This document shows, piece after piece, positions 5,774 through 14,278 of a stretch of DNA of 17,483 nt. Positions within the stretch are counted from its first letter, which is position 1. The number at the start of each line of letters is the position of its first letter. The translations under genes and the position numbers were made by a program. Origin of the DNA: Fidelibacterota bacterium (GTDB lineage Bacteria > Pseudomonadota > Alphaproteobacteria > Rhodospirillales > Rhodospirillaceae); assembly GCA_947473445.1 (NCBI GenBank), contig CANJEU010000009.1, forward strand, positions 1 through 17,483. Direction: 5' to 3'. The notes beneath the pieces were generated by a model. The model was not told the DNA's origin. It saw nothing but the letters and a program-made list of their open reading frames with translations, and made no database searches.

Positions 5774-8461
5774 ATGAAGTTTCGCGAAACTCTTCAGATG
5801 CGTCTCGAACCCCTTCGGCCTTTTGCGCCGATGATTGCGGTCTCCGCAGGGCCGTTGATTCTTGCCCTTTTCGTATTGCTGGGTCCTTTCCTCGTCAGCC
5901 CGCTCTACACCAGCAGCGGCCTTGGCGTCGGCATTGGGCGCGGGGTCTTGCAAGGCGCCTCGACCATAGATCCCAACATTGCGATCACGTCTTTTGCGCT
6001 TGGCAAACGAGCGGCGCTCGACATCCTGTCGGGACAGCTTCCGCTGTGGAACCACTACCAGGGATTTGGGGCGCCGCTCCTGGGGGAGATGCAGGCGGCA
6101 GCCCTGTTCCCGCCGACGCTTCTTCTGTTGCTGCCGAGCGGGCAAGCTCTTGAGCATATCTTTTTGCAGTGGATCGCCGGCGTCGGGGCCTACCTTTTCT
6201 TTCGCCGGTTCGGCCTCGGGACGACGGCCGCTGTCGTCGGCGCGGTGCTTTACGAATTCAACGGTGTTTTTGGCTCCTTACGCAATGCGGCATTTAATCC
6301 GGTCGCGCTCTTGCCGTGGCTGATGTACGGCGTCGAAGTCGCGCGAACACAAGCCATCGAACACCGGCGTGGGACTGAACGCCTTACGACGGTTGCGATG
6401 ATCGCCGTTACGGGCGCACTTGCGCTCTACTCTGGATTTCCCGAGACCGCATACCTCTATGGCCTTCTTGTCATGCTCTGGAGCCTCTTCCGTATGACGG
6501 GGCTGCGCGCTGGGGAAGCGGCGAAGCTGTTCTTCGATCTCGCGGCAGCCGCGCTGCTCGCTCTACTCCTCGCCGCGCCCCTCCTCGTCGCGTTCGCGGC
6601 CTACCTGGCCGAAGGTGATGTGGGCGGACATGGCGGTTCTTTCCTGGGCAGCTGGCAAGCCAAGGAGACGGCAATTCTGTACCTGATGCCGTATATCTAC
6701 GGCCTCTTTTTTGCGTCTTCCGACCCGCAATTGAGCGGGTTGTCGGTCAGCGCGGGCGGTTATATCGCCGCGGCGCCGGTCGCGCTCGCCTTTGCCGCAC
6801 TCTTTACGCCGCGGTGGCGCGCGGTGAAGGCGTTGCTCGTCGCATGGATACTCGTCGCCGTCGGCGTTTCCCACGGTTGGCCGGTGATCTATGCAGCCTT
6901 TCATACCCTCCCCCTCATGGAGCTTGCCATTGCGGGGCGCTATTTGAACGCCAGCTGGATATTCTGCGTCATCTTCCTTGCGGCGCTGCTGCTCGACCAA
7001 CTTCCACAGCTCGACATCCGCGGGCGGCAGCGTGCGGCCATCGCGGCGCTTCTCGGATTTGCCCTCATGCTTGCCGCCGCCGCGAGGCCGGCCTGGGAGG
7101 TCCTCCCGGCGGCCCGCCTCCAGACCGTCCCGTTCGCAGGCAGTTTGGCAATTGCTCTCTTGGCCGTGACGGTCAGCATTGTCGCCCTCCTCGCGCGGTC
7201 TGCGCTGTTGCGGAAGTTCGCGATAGCGGCCGTGGTAGCTGAGGCGTGTGTGCTTTTTGTCCTTCCCTTCCTGACATACCCGCGCGCCGGAGATATTGAT
7301 AACGAGGCTGTGGCCTTCCTCGCGGCGCATACAGACACGCAGCGCGTGGCAAAGACCGACGGCGCGGGGCTCGCTGCGAATTTTGGCTCAGCGTTCGGAA
7401 TTCCGCTCATTCACTTTGACGATCTTCCCTCGCCCAAACGCAGCATCGCATACATCAAGACCCATATTGACGCCTATGCGGGTCACATCTTTTTGCCCGA
7501 ACACCCCGCGCTCGGCGAACAAGAACTCGCTGAACGTCTCAAGCTGTTTCGCGAGCGTCTGCCTGCGTATGCCAATGCCGGCGTGAAATACGTCATGGCA
7601 GCGCAGAACTTCGGCGCCGCGCCGGCAATGTCTGTTCACCTGCGCGATGAACGGCCGATTCTTTTGAAGGAAGGCGCGCCGCTGCTGATAGAGGCCCGGC
7701 TTGAGACCGATGAGGCCGTAACGCTTGAGGCAATTTCCGTACGGGTCGGCACGATCGGCAATACAACACACGGGTCTTTGGCCGTGCGCGTCTGCGCCGC
7801 CGAAATTTGCGCCACGGGCACCGGCGACCTCACCCACGTCAATGACGGCCACCACCTTCTCATTCCGCTCGACACACACATCACACTTTCGGGCGGCGCG
7901 CTCTACACCATCGCCTTCGAAAAAAACGGTGCGACGAACGCCGCCATCTGGACCTACCCCTTAAAGGACGGCGCGCCGGCGCCGGTCTTCAAGCAGACGC
8001 CCACTCCTGTGCGCGATCATGTGGGAATCGATCTCGGCTTCGTGCCTGTTGGCACCCGTAAACCTGTCCATGTGAGCCGTGCCATGGCGATTTACGAGCT
8101 CGACGATGTACGCCCCTACGCGGCCGCGCCTGGATGCGATATCAAAACCGAATCTCACGATGTGTTTCTGGCCACATGCTCCGGGCCCTCGCAGCTTACG
8201 CGGCTGAACGTCCATATGAGAGGATGGCGCGCGCGTGTCGATGGGCGCGAGGTCCCGATCAGTCTGGCCGAGGACACATTCCAGATCATCGACCTGCCGG
8301 ACGGCGTTTCGCGCATCACGTTCAGCTACGCGCCACCCGGATTCGGCTGGGCCCTTATCGCAGCGGCCGCGGCCGGGATGGTGACCTTCAGCGGTTTTGC
8401 CTTGGGACTTCGGCGCATGCGACGGCAGAATTCCGCTGACGCAGGAACGCCGCTCGCGTAA
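5774..8461 (+). CDS. YfhO-like GT-C membrane protein (putative polyprenyl-phosphate-sugar glycosyltransferase)
   Basis: The product is 895 residues. The first helix is at about 20-42. A first outside loop follows, with STIDPNIAITSF (63-74) and LPLWNHYQGFGAPLLGEMQA (89-108), a signature of the YfhO family (usually PLWNPYxxFGxPLL). About a dozen helices run to residue 500. Residues about 505-860 are soluble, probably periplasmic and beta-rich, and a final helix lies at about 862-882. YfhO-type proteins are GT-C fold and are thought to attach sugars from polyprenyl-phosphate donors to envelope polymers on the outer face of the inner membrane. The ATG at 5774 is chosen for its N-terminus MKFRETLQMR before helix 1; the frame continues upstream inside the SulP gene. 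It starts 32 bases after the SulP stop and heads the arabinose-lipid gene run, so it is a candidate acceptor-side transferase. Donor and acceptor are not known. Confidence 0.82.
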   Translation: MKFRETLQMRLEPLRPFAPMIAVSAGPLILALFVLLGPFLVSPLYTSSGLGVGIGRGVLQGASTIDPNIAITSFALGKRAALDILSGQLPLWNHYQGFGAPLLGEMQAAALFPPTLLLLLPSGQALEHIFLQWIAGVGAYLFFRRFGLGTTAAVVGAVLYEFNGVFGSLRNAAFNPVALLPWLMYGVEVARTQAIEHRRGTERLTTVAMIAVTGALALYSGFPETAYLYGLLVMLWSLFRMTGLRAGEAAKLFFDLAAAALLALLLAAPLLVAFAAYLAEGDVGGHGGSFLGSWQAKETAILYLMPYIYGLFFASSDPQLSGLSVSAGGYIAAAPVALAFAALFTPRWRAVKALLVAWILVAVGVSHGWPVIYAAFHTLPLMELAIAGRYLNASWIFCVIFLAALLLDQLPQLDIRGRQRAAIAALLGFALMLAAAARPAWEVLPAARLQTVPFAGSLAIALLAVTVSIVALLARSALLRKFAIAAVVAEACVLFVLPFLTYPRAGDIDNEAVAFLAAHTDTQRVAKTDGAGLAANFGSAFGIPLIHFDDLPSPKRSIAYIKTHIDAYAGHIFLPEHPALGEQELAERLKLFRERLPAYANAGVKYVMAAQNFGAAPAMSVHLRDERPILLKEGAPLLIEARLETDEAVTLEAISVRVGTIGNTTHGSLAVRVCAAEICATGTGDLTHVNDGHHLLIPLDTHITLSGGALYTIAFEKNGATNAAIWTYPLKDGAPAPVFKQTPTPVRDHVGIDLGFVPVGTRKPVHVSRAMAIYELDDVRPYAAAPGCDIKTESHDVFLATCSGPSQLTRLNVHMRGWRARVDGREVPISLAEDTFQIIDLPDGVSRITFSYAPPGFGWALIAAAAAGMVTFSGFALGLRRMRRQNSADAGTPLA

Positions 8462-8480
8462 GGTCTTTCTTCAGGGATTT

Positions 8481-9959
8481 ATGACGCTTCCGATGAATGA
8501 AAATGCCCGTCCGGTGATCGATGGCGCGCGCGGAGAGGCCCGCACGCCCCTCGTCGTTGACGTCGACGGAACGCTGCTGCGAACCGACCTTCTCTATGAA
8601 AAGTTCGCGCTGCTGCTTTTTGCCAAACCCTGGATTTTACTTCTCATTCCGTTTTGGCTTATGCGCGGTAAGGCCGCGCTCAAACGCGAGTTCGCGCGCC
8701 GCGTCGATCTCGACGTCGACACCCTTCCCGTCAATGAAGAACTGGTTGCATGGCTTTGGGCGGAAAAGGCACGCGGCCGCACCCTCGCCCTTGTCTCGGC
8801 ATCCGATGAAACGTTGGTCCGCCGTGTCGCCCAGCGATTCGGCAATCTCTTCGACATCGTGCAGGGCAGCGACGGCGCGGCCAATCTTGCCGGGAACCGG
8901 AAGCTTGAAGCCCTATCGGCGCGGTTTGGCGCGGATTTCACCTATATCGGCGATGAAACCCGCGACCTCGTGATCTGGGAGCATTGTAAGTCCGCGGTTC
9001 TGGCGGGTCGTGGTTGCCGGTTGCGCGAACGCCTCTCACCGAGCGTCGATGTGGTGCGCGCCTTCGCGGTGCCCCAGGTCACCCTGGCCACATGGGCGCG
9101 AGAGTTCCGTGTTCAGCAGTGGGCCAAGAACGCGCTCCTGTTCGTTCCCTTGCTGCTTTCAGGGGCAATGTTCGATCCGCAGCTTCTCGGCCGTGTCGTT
9201 CTTGGCTTCTTTGCCTTCAGCCTGCTGGCTTCAGGCTCGTACATGTTGAACGACTTGGTCGACCTGCGCGCCGACCGCCTCCACCGCTCGAAGTCACGCC
9301 GGCCGCTGGCGTCGGGAACGTTGCCTCTGCGCGCGGCACTGCTGGCCTTACCCATCTTGGCAATCGTTGTCGTGGCGCTGCTCACCCAATTACCGCTTGA
9401 ATTCGCCGCGGTGGCCTTTGTCTACCTTGTGGTTACGCTTCTTTATTCCTACGCCATGAAGCGCGTGCCCATCCTTGATCTTCTGGCGCTCGGCTTTCTT
9501 TTCACCGTGCGCATTCTTGCGGGTATCGCCGCGTCCGAGACTTCGATATCGCCGTGGCTTCTGGTGTTCTCCATGTTCTTCTTCTTCAGTCTTGCGACTG
9601 TGAAGCGGTACAGCGAGTGCCGCGTCATGGCCGCCGAAGGGCGCAGCGTCCTGACGGGACGCGGCTATCACGCGGCCGATTCAAACATCTTGATGGCCCT
9701 GGGCGTTGCCAGCGGTTTCTGCTCAACACTGGTATTTTTCCTGTTCCTCATCGACCCCCTATCGCCGGTCAGCGCTTACCAGCGGCCCGAACTGCTGTGG
9801 GTCGTCTGCGCCGTCCTCGTCTACTGGCTTGGACGCGCATGGTTGCTGGCAGGCCGCGGCGAGATGCATGACGATGTTGTCGTGTTCGCGCTCAAGGACC
9901 GCCAGTCCCTCGCCCTCGGCGCGCTGTGCGCGCTGCTTGGCCTGCTTGCAAATCTATAA
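8481..9959 (+). CDS. HAD phosphatase-UbiA prenyltransferase fusion (decaprenyl-phosphate phosphoribosyltransferase-like)
   Basis: The product is 492 residues. Residues 22-200 are a HAD phosphatase: DVDGT (27-31) with nucleophile D27 and acid D29, SAS (106-108), K141 and YIGDETRD (155-162). Residues about 205-492 are a UbiA integral-membrane prenyltransferase with the metal-diphosphate motif NDLVDLRADRLHRSKSRRPL (257-276) and a second Asp motif around PILDLLALGF (330-339). The first motif is of the kind seen in Rv3806c, the mycobacterial enzyme that moves 5-phosphoribose from PRPP to decaprenyl phosphate. The HAD half would suit removal of the 5-phosphate, a step usually assigned to a separate protein (Rv3807c) in mycobacteria. 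The ATG at 8481 has AGGGA just upstream. It starts 20 bases after the YfhO-like stop and overlaps the oxidase start by one base (TAATG). The DprE1/DprE2 neighbours are the main support for the phosphoribosyl role. Confidence 0.88.
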   Translation: MTLPMNENARPVIDGARGEARTPLVVDVDGTLLRTDLLYEKFALLLFAKPWILLLIPFWLMRGKAALKREFARRVDLDVDTLPVNEELVAWLWAEKARGRTLALVSASDETLVRRVAQRFGNLFDIVQGSDGAANLAGNRKLEALSARFGADFTYIGDETRDLVIWEHCKSAVLAGRGCRLRERLSPSVDVVRAFAVPQVTLATWAREFRVQQWAKNALLFVPLLLSGAMFDPQLLGRVVLGFFAFSLLASGSYMLNDLVDLRADRLHRSKSRRPLASGTLPLRAALLALPILAIVVVALLTQLPLEFAAVAFVYLVVTLLYSYAMKRVPILDLLALGFLFTVRILAGIAASETSISPWLLVFSMFFFFSLATVKRYSECRVMAAEGRSVLTGRGYHAADSNILMALGVASGFCSTLVFFLFLIDPLSPVSAYQRPELLWVVCAVLVYWLGRAWLLAGRGEMHDDVVVFALKDRQSLALGALCALLGLLANL

Positions 9960-11305
9960 TGGCAGCGCTGCACGAACGCACCGACGCACTTTCCTGGGGC
10001 CGCGTCCACCGCTTCAAACATGCGCTGGCCCGGCCTGCATTTTCCGACGAACTCCCTCTCCTGCTGAGCGCGAGGGAAGACCGCACAGTCCTTGCCCGCG
10101 GGCTTGGACGGTCCTACGGGGACAGCGGTCTCAACGAAAACAACATCCTCATCGACATGCGCGCGCTGGACCATGTGCGCGAATTTGATGTGGTGAACGG
10201 CGTGCTCGATGTGGAAGCGGGCATGAGCCTCAAAGACATTCTCGTTCTTTGTGCGCAGAAGGGCGGCGCTTGGTTTCTGCCGGTAACGCCAGGTACGAAA
10301 TTCGTAACCCTTGGCGGCGCGATCGCCAACGACGTGCATGGCAAAAATCACCATGGCGCCGGCTGTTTTGGCAATCACGTTCTATCTTTGCGCCTGTTGC
10401 GTTCTGACGGACAGATGTTGACCTGCTCGCCGAAGGAAAACACAGACCTTTTTCGGGCGACCATCGGCGGGATGGGATTGACCGGACTCATCGTTTCGGC
10501 CCGCATGGCCATGAAAGCGGTGCCGGGCCCCTGGCTCGAAAGCGAAGACATCCGCTACGACAATCTCGATGATTTTTACAACCTGACGGCACAGTCCCTC
10601 GCCGACTGGGAATATACGGTGGCCTGGGTTGATTGCCTCGCCCGCGGCGCGCAGCTCGGCCGCGGCATTTTCTCGCGTGCGCGCCATGTGCTTTCTACGC
10701 GACCCGCGCCGCCCAGAAGCGAACCGCGTCTTGCCTTGCCGATCAGCTTTCCCAACTTTGCGCTGAATAGAGTCACGCTCGCGGCTTTCAATGCGTTTTA
10801 TCTACGCCGCGCATCGCGTCGACCGGCGCGCAACGTCGTTCCTTTCGAAAATGTGTTTTATCCGCTGGACGCCATCGGTCAATTCAACCTCATGTATGGC
10901 CGTCGTGGATTCTACCAGTATCAGTGCGTGATCCCGTCCGGCGGGGACCGCGATGCGACCCGCGCCCTCCTCGCCGAGATCTCCGATGCCGGTGTTGGAT
11001 CGTTTCTGGCCGTACTGAAAACGCTGGGCGATAAGGCATCGCCAGGCCTTATGTCCTTCCCCATGGCCGGAACGACGCTCGCGCTCGATTTTGCCAACGA
11101 TGGTGCGCCGACGCTTTCCTTGCTCTCGCGTCTTGACGCGATCACCCGGGCCGCCGGTGGCCGCGTCTATCCGGCTAAGGACGGGCGCGTCGCGGCGGCC
11201 GATTATCAAGCCGGATATGGGCAGTGGCGCGATTTCGTCCGCTTTGTCGATCCGGGATTCTCGTCGAATTTCTGGCGGCGTGTGTCACAAGGAACGGCCG
11301 TATGA
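9959..11305 (+). CDS. dprE1: DprE1-like FAD-dependent polyprenyl-phospho-ribose 2'-oxidase
   Basis: The product is 448 residues and belongs to the VAO-type FAD oxidoreductases. RGLGRSYGDSG (47-57), TPGTKFVTLGGAIANDVHGK (110-129) and NHHGAGCFGNH (130-140) match the FAD-binding region of mycobacterial DprE1 closely, with the catalytic-region His at 127. The C-terminal VYPAKDGR (403-410) carries K407, equivalent to Lys418 of M. tuberculosis. The enzyme would oxidise the 2'-hydroxyl of polyprenyl-phospho-ribose to a keto intermediate. At the position of the drug-target Cys387 there is Ala (A375, in TLALDF). The ATG at 9959 overlaps the previous stop (TAATG) and the gene ends in an ATGA overlap with the reductase gene, so translation of the three is coupled. 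The symbol is given by analogy, from motifs and gene order and not from a search. Confidence 0.9.
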   Translation: MAALHERTDALSWGRVHRFKHALARPAFSDELPLLLSAREDRTVLARGLGRSYGDSGLNENNILIDMRALDHVREFDVVNGVLDVEAGMSLKDILVLCAQKGGAWFLPVTPGTKFVTLGGAIANDVHGKNHHGAGCFGNHVLSLRLLRSDGQMLTCSPKENTDLFRATIGGMGLTGLIVSARMAMKAVPGPWLESEDIRYDNLDDFYNLTAQSLADWEYTVAWVDCLARGAQLGRGIFSRARHVLSTRPAPPRSEPRLALPISFPNFALNRVTLAAFNAFYLRRASRRPARNVVPFENVFYPLDAIGQFNLMYGRRGFYQYQCVIPSGGDRDATRALLAEISDAGVGSFLAVLKTLGDKASPGLMSFPMAGTTLALDFANDGAPTLSLLSRLDAITRAAGGRVYPAKDGRVAAADYQAGYGQWRDFVRFVDPGFSSNFWRRVSQGTAV

Positions 11306-12039
11306 ATATCCTAGTCTTCGGCGCAACGTCGGCCATCGCGCAGGCCTTCGCGCGCCTTTATGCGCCCGCCGGTGGCCGCTTCTTCTTGATCGCTCGCAAC
11401 GCCGAGCGCCTCGCCACCATCGCAGCTGATTTGCGCGCCCGCGGCGCCGAACAGGTCGAAAGCGCGACCGCCGACCTCGCCGATTTGCCCCTTCACGCCG
11501 GCCTGATCGCGCAAGCAAAGAACGCCCTTGGCGCCATCGACCGCGTTCTCATCGCCCATGGCACGCTCAGCAATCAACAGACGTGCGAAACCGATGCGGA
11601 GTCCATGATTCGCGAGATCGGAATCAATTTTCTCAGCGCCGCCTCGCTGCTCACCACCCTCGCCAATGTCATGCAAGCCCAGCGATCCGGGTCCATCGCC
11701 GTCATCGGATCTGTGGCCGGCGATCGCGGCCGCCAAAGCAACTACGTCTATGGAAGCGCCAAAGCGGGGCTCGGCGCCTTTGTGGAAGGCTTGCGCCACC
11801 GTATGACCCGGCATGGCGTCAACGTGACGCTTGTAAAACCGGGTTTTGTCGATACCCCGATGACCGCTGCCCTCGCCAAGGGCGGGCCGCTGTGGGCAAG
11901 CCCCGAGAAGGTCGCAAAAGACATCAAGAACGCCATGGAAGGCGGCGCGGCCGTCCTATATACGCCGTGGTTCTGGCGCTGGATTATGGTGATTATACGC
12001 TCGGTTCCCGATGCGATCTTCCGGCGCACCCGCCTTTAG
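11302..12039 (+). CDS. dprE2: DprE2-like short-chain dehydrogenase/reductase (2'-keto reductase)
   Basis: The product is 245 residues, a classical SDR. The nucleotide-binding glycine region is FGATSAIAQAFA (6-17), the NxxG-like core is IAHGTL (84-89), the catalytic Ser is S137 in IGSVAGDRG, and Y150/K154 form the YxxxK pair in YGSAKAG. The sequence after it, VTLVKPGFVDTPMT, is family-typical. The C-terminus is hydrophobic and aromatic (YTPWFWRWIM, 220-229) and suggests membrane association, as expected for an enzyme on a lipid-linked substrate. It would reduce the 2'-keto sugar made by the upstream oxidase, giving the arabinose epimer. AAGGAACGG lies just before the ATG, and ATGA overlaps the oxidase stop. 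The gene order matches Rv3790-Rv3791. Confidence 0.9.
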   Translation: MNILVFGATSAIAQAFARLYAPAGGRFFLIARNAERLATIAADLRARGAEQVESATADLADLPLHAGLIAQAKNALGAIDRVLIAHGTLSNQQTCETDAESMIREIGINFLSAASLLTTLANVMQAQRSGSIAVIGSVAGDRGRQSNYVYGSAKAGLGAFVEGLRHRMTRHGVNVTLVKPGFVDTPMTAALAKGGPLWASPEKVAKDIKNAMEGGAAVLYTPWFWRWIMVIIRSVPDAIFRRTRL

Positions 12040-12053
12040 AGGTGCCGTGCGGC

Positions 12054-12998
12054 ATGAACGCGCTCGATAAAACGCAGAAAATCATTCTTCTCGGCGGGGC
12101 CGGTCTCGTCGGCCAGAATCTCGTCGTCCAGCTGAAGGATGAGGGATTCAGCAACCTCGTCGTTGTTGATAAGCATCCCGCCAATGCCCGGGTCCTGCGC
12201 AAATTGTACCCCGAGCTCCCTGTGGTCGAAGCCGACATGTCGATGGCGGGTGAGTGGCAGCAGCACCTTGCCGGCGCGCGAGCGGTCGTCATGCTGCAAG
12301 CCCAGATCGGCGGCGAGGAAGAAGCTGCGTTCACACGCAACAATATCGACTCCACAACGCTCGCGTTGGAGGCCTGTAAGCGTCACGGCGTGCCTTACAT
12401 CGTTCACATCAGTTCGTCGGTTGTGAACTCCAAGGCCGTCGATTGGTACACAGAGAGCAAGAAGGCGCAGGAGAAGCTGATCGCACAGAGCGGCATTCGC
12501 CATGTCGTCCTGCGGCCGACTCTGATGTTCGGCTGGTTCGACCGGAAACATCTCGGCTGGCTATCGCGTTTCATGAAGAAGGCGCCGGTATTTCCCATCC
12601 CCGGCTCGGGCCGGTATCTTCGTCAGCCACTGTTCGTGCTCGATTTTTGCCGCATCATTCGCGCCTGCCTCGAGCAGCAGGCGACAGGAAGCTACAACAT
12701 TACCGGCCGCGACCGCGTCGACTACATCGACATCATCCGCACCATCAAACGCGAGACCGGCGCTGGCGCCATGATCGTAAAGATTCCCTACGCGCTGTTC
12801 TGGGTGATGCTCAAAACCTACGCGCTCATCGACAACGATCCGCCGTTCACGACACAGCAGCTGCAGGCGCTGGTGACGCCCGATGAGTTCGAACTGATTC
12901 CGTGGTGGGACATATTTGGCGTTCACCCGACACCCTTCGCCGAGGCTGTCCGCCAGACATTTACCGGCCGTCACGCAAACGTCGTGCTGGAGTTCTAA
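12054..12998 (+). CDS. NAD-dependent epimerase/dehydratase family protein (extended SDR), specific role unknown
   Basis: The product is 314 residues. The Rossmann motif is GGAGLVG (14-20), with an acidic residue D39 after strand 2 suited to NAD. ISSSVVN (119-125) and Y132xxxK136 supply the usual Ser/Tyr/Lys triad, so it should be an active oxidoreductase or epimerase. The C-terminal substrate half contains GSGRYLRQPLFVLDFCRII, typical of nucleotide-sugar or related extended SDRs. The mycobacterial DPA pathway has no such enzyme, so its substrate is unclear; it could act on the lipid-linked sugar or on an activated sugar for the same glycan. GAGGTG about 10 bases before the ATG at 12054 is a good ribosome site. 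It starts 14 bases after the DprE2-like stop, and its stop overlaps the next start (TAATG). Confidence 0.85.
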   Translation: MNALDKTQKIILLGGAGLVGQNLVVQLKDEGFSNLVVVDKHPANARVLRKLYPELPVVEADMSMAGEWQQHLAGARAVVMLQAQIGGEEEAAFTRNNIDSTTLALEACKRHGVPYIVHISSSVVNSKAVDWYTESKKAQEKLIAQSGIRHVVLRPTLMFGWFDRKHLGWLSRFMKKAPVFPIPGSGRYLRQPLFVLDFCRIIRACLEQQATGSYNITGRDRVDYIDIIRTIKRETGAGAMIVKIPYALFWVMLKTYALIDNDPPFTTQQLQALVTPDEFELIPWWDIFGVHPTPFAEAVRQTFTGRHANVVLEF

Positions 12999-14278
12999 TG
13001 GCGAACGTTGCGGTCATCGGCGCGGGAGCCATGGGACTTGCCGCGGCTTATCACCTCGCCAAGGCCGGCCATCAGATCGAGGTCTTCGAAGCCGATACCG
13101 TGGCGGGCGGAATGGCTGCGCACTTTGATCTCGGCGGCCTCAGCATCGAACGCTTTTACCACTTCGTGTGCAAGGCTGACCGTCCGACATTCGATTTACT
13201 CAATGAAATTGGGCTTAAGGACGCTATGCGTTGGACGCCGACGTCCATGGGCTACTTCTATAACGGACGGCTCTTCCCCTGGGGCGACCCGATCTCCCTG
13301 CTGACCTTCCCGCACCTCGGGCTCATCTCGAAAATACGTTACGGGCTCATGGCGTTCCTGGCCACCAAGCGCAGCGACTGGTCCAAGCTCGACACCGTCA
13401 CAGCCGAGAAATGGCTGAAGCGTTGGTGTGGCACAGAGGCGTGGAACGTGCTGTGGGAGAAGTTATTTACGCTGAAATTCTTCGAGTACAGCGACAAGGT
13501 CTCCGCCGCATGGATGTGGACGCGGCTGAAACGTATCGGCACCTCGCGGCGGAATCTTTTCCAAGAAGAACTTGGTTATATCGAGGGCGGATCAGAAGCG
13601 TTGGTCAAACGCCTTGTCGATCGCATCGAAGCCATGGGCGGGCGCATTCATCTTGCCGCACCTGTCACCGAAGTGCACATCGAAGGTGGCGCCGTGACCG
13701 GCTTGACCACCGGCGGCACCCGGCGCGCCTTCACGCACGTGATCTCTACAATGCCCCTGCCTCTCGTTCCGAAACTCATCCCCGGCCTTCCTGCGGCAAC
13801 AAAACAAGCCTACGCGCGCCTTGAGAATATCGGCGTCGTGTGCGTCGTGCATAAGCTCAAGCGCAGCGTGACAAAGCATTTTTGGGTGAACATCAACGAC
13901 CCGTCCATCGAGATTCCGGGGATCGTCGAGTTTTCGAACCTCCGGCCCGTCGACCATCACATCGTCTACGTGCCCTACTATATGCCCGTCACTCATCCGA
14001 AGTTCGCGATGAGCGATGCCGCTTTGATGACTGAGTCCTTCGGCTACCTTAAGCGCATTAACGCCGCGCTTCAGGATGAGGATCTCATCACATCGTCGAT
14101 CGGCCGCCTCAAGTATGCGCAGCCGATTTGTCCGCCCGGATTTCTCGACATGCTTCCGCCTATCGAGAGCGAGATCGTTGGACTGCAAATTGCCGATACG
14201 TCTTCTTACTATCCGGAAGATCGCGGGATCTCGGAGGGCGTACGCGTAGCACGGGAAATGGCGGCACGGGTCCAATGA
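12998..14278 (+). CDS. FAD-dependent oxidoreductase, amine-oxidase/UDP-galactopyranose-mutase-like fold
   Basis: The product is 426 residues. The dinucleotide-binding motif VIGAGAMGLAAAYHLAKAGH (5-24) is followed by the acidic residue of EVFEAD (28-33) and a GG motif (GGM, 39-41). GGLSIERFYHF (46-56) and the downstream GYIEGGSEALV region are typical of the protoporphyrinogen-oxidase/amine-oxidase superfamily. It is probably cytosolic or loosely membrane bound, as there is no signal peptide. Members near envelope-glycan genes are often not characterised; some relatives, such as UDP-galactopyranose mutase, use reduced flavin to isomerise sugars. A redox or isomerisation step on the lipid-linked sugar is an inference. 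The start is the ATG at 12998, overlapping the previous stop by one base, and the stop overlaps the GtrA start (ATGA). Confidence 0.85.
   Translation: MANVAVIGAGAMGLAAAYHLAKAGHQIEVFEADTVAGGMAAHFDLGGLSIERFYHFVCKADRPTFDLLNEIGLKDAMRWTPTSMGYFYNGRLFPWGDPISLLTFPHLGLISKIRYGLMAFLATKRSDWSKLDTVTAEKWLKRWCGTEAWNVLWEKLFTLKFFEYSDKVSAAWMWTRLKRIGTSRRNLFQEELGYIEGGSEALVKRLVDRIEAMGGRIHLAAPVTEVHIEGGAVTGLTTGGTRRAFTHVISTMPLPLVPKLIPGLPAATKQAYARLENIGVVCVVHKLKRSVTKHFWVNINDPSIEIPGIVEFSNLRPVDHHIVYVPYYMPVTHPKFAMSDAALMTESFGYLKRINAALQDEDLITSSIGRLKYAQPICPPGFLDMLPPIESEIVGLQIADTSSYYPEDRGISEGVRVAREMAARVQ

Noticed and set aside
6563..7330. Minus-strand frame of 255 codons inside the YfhO-like gene
   Set aside because: It is very rich in Arg, Glu and Gly with no domain motifs, as expected of the strand opposite a GC-rich membrane-protein gene.
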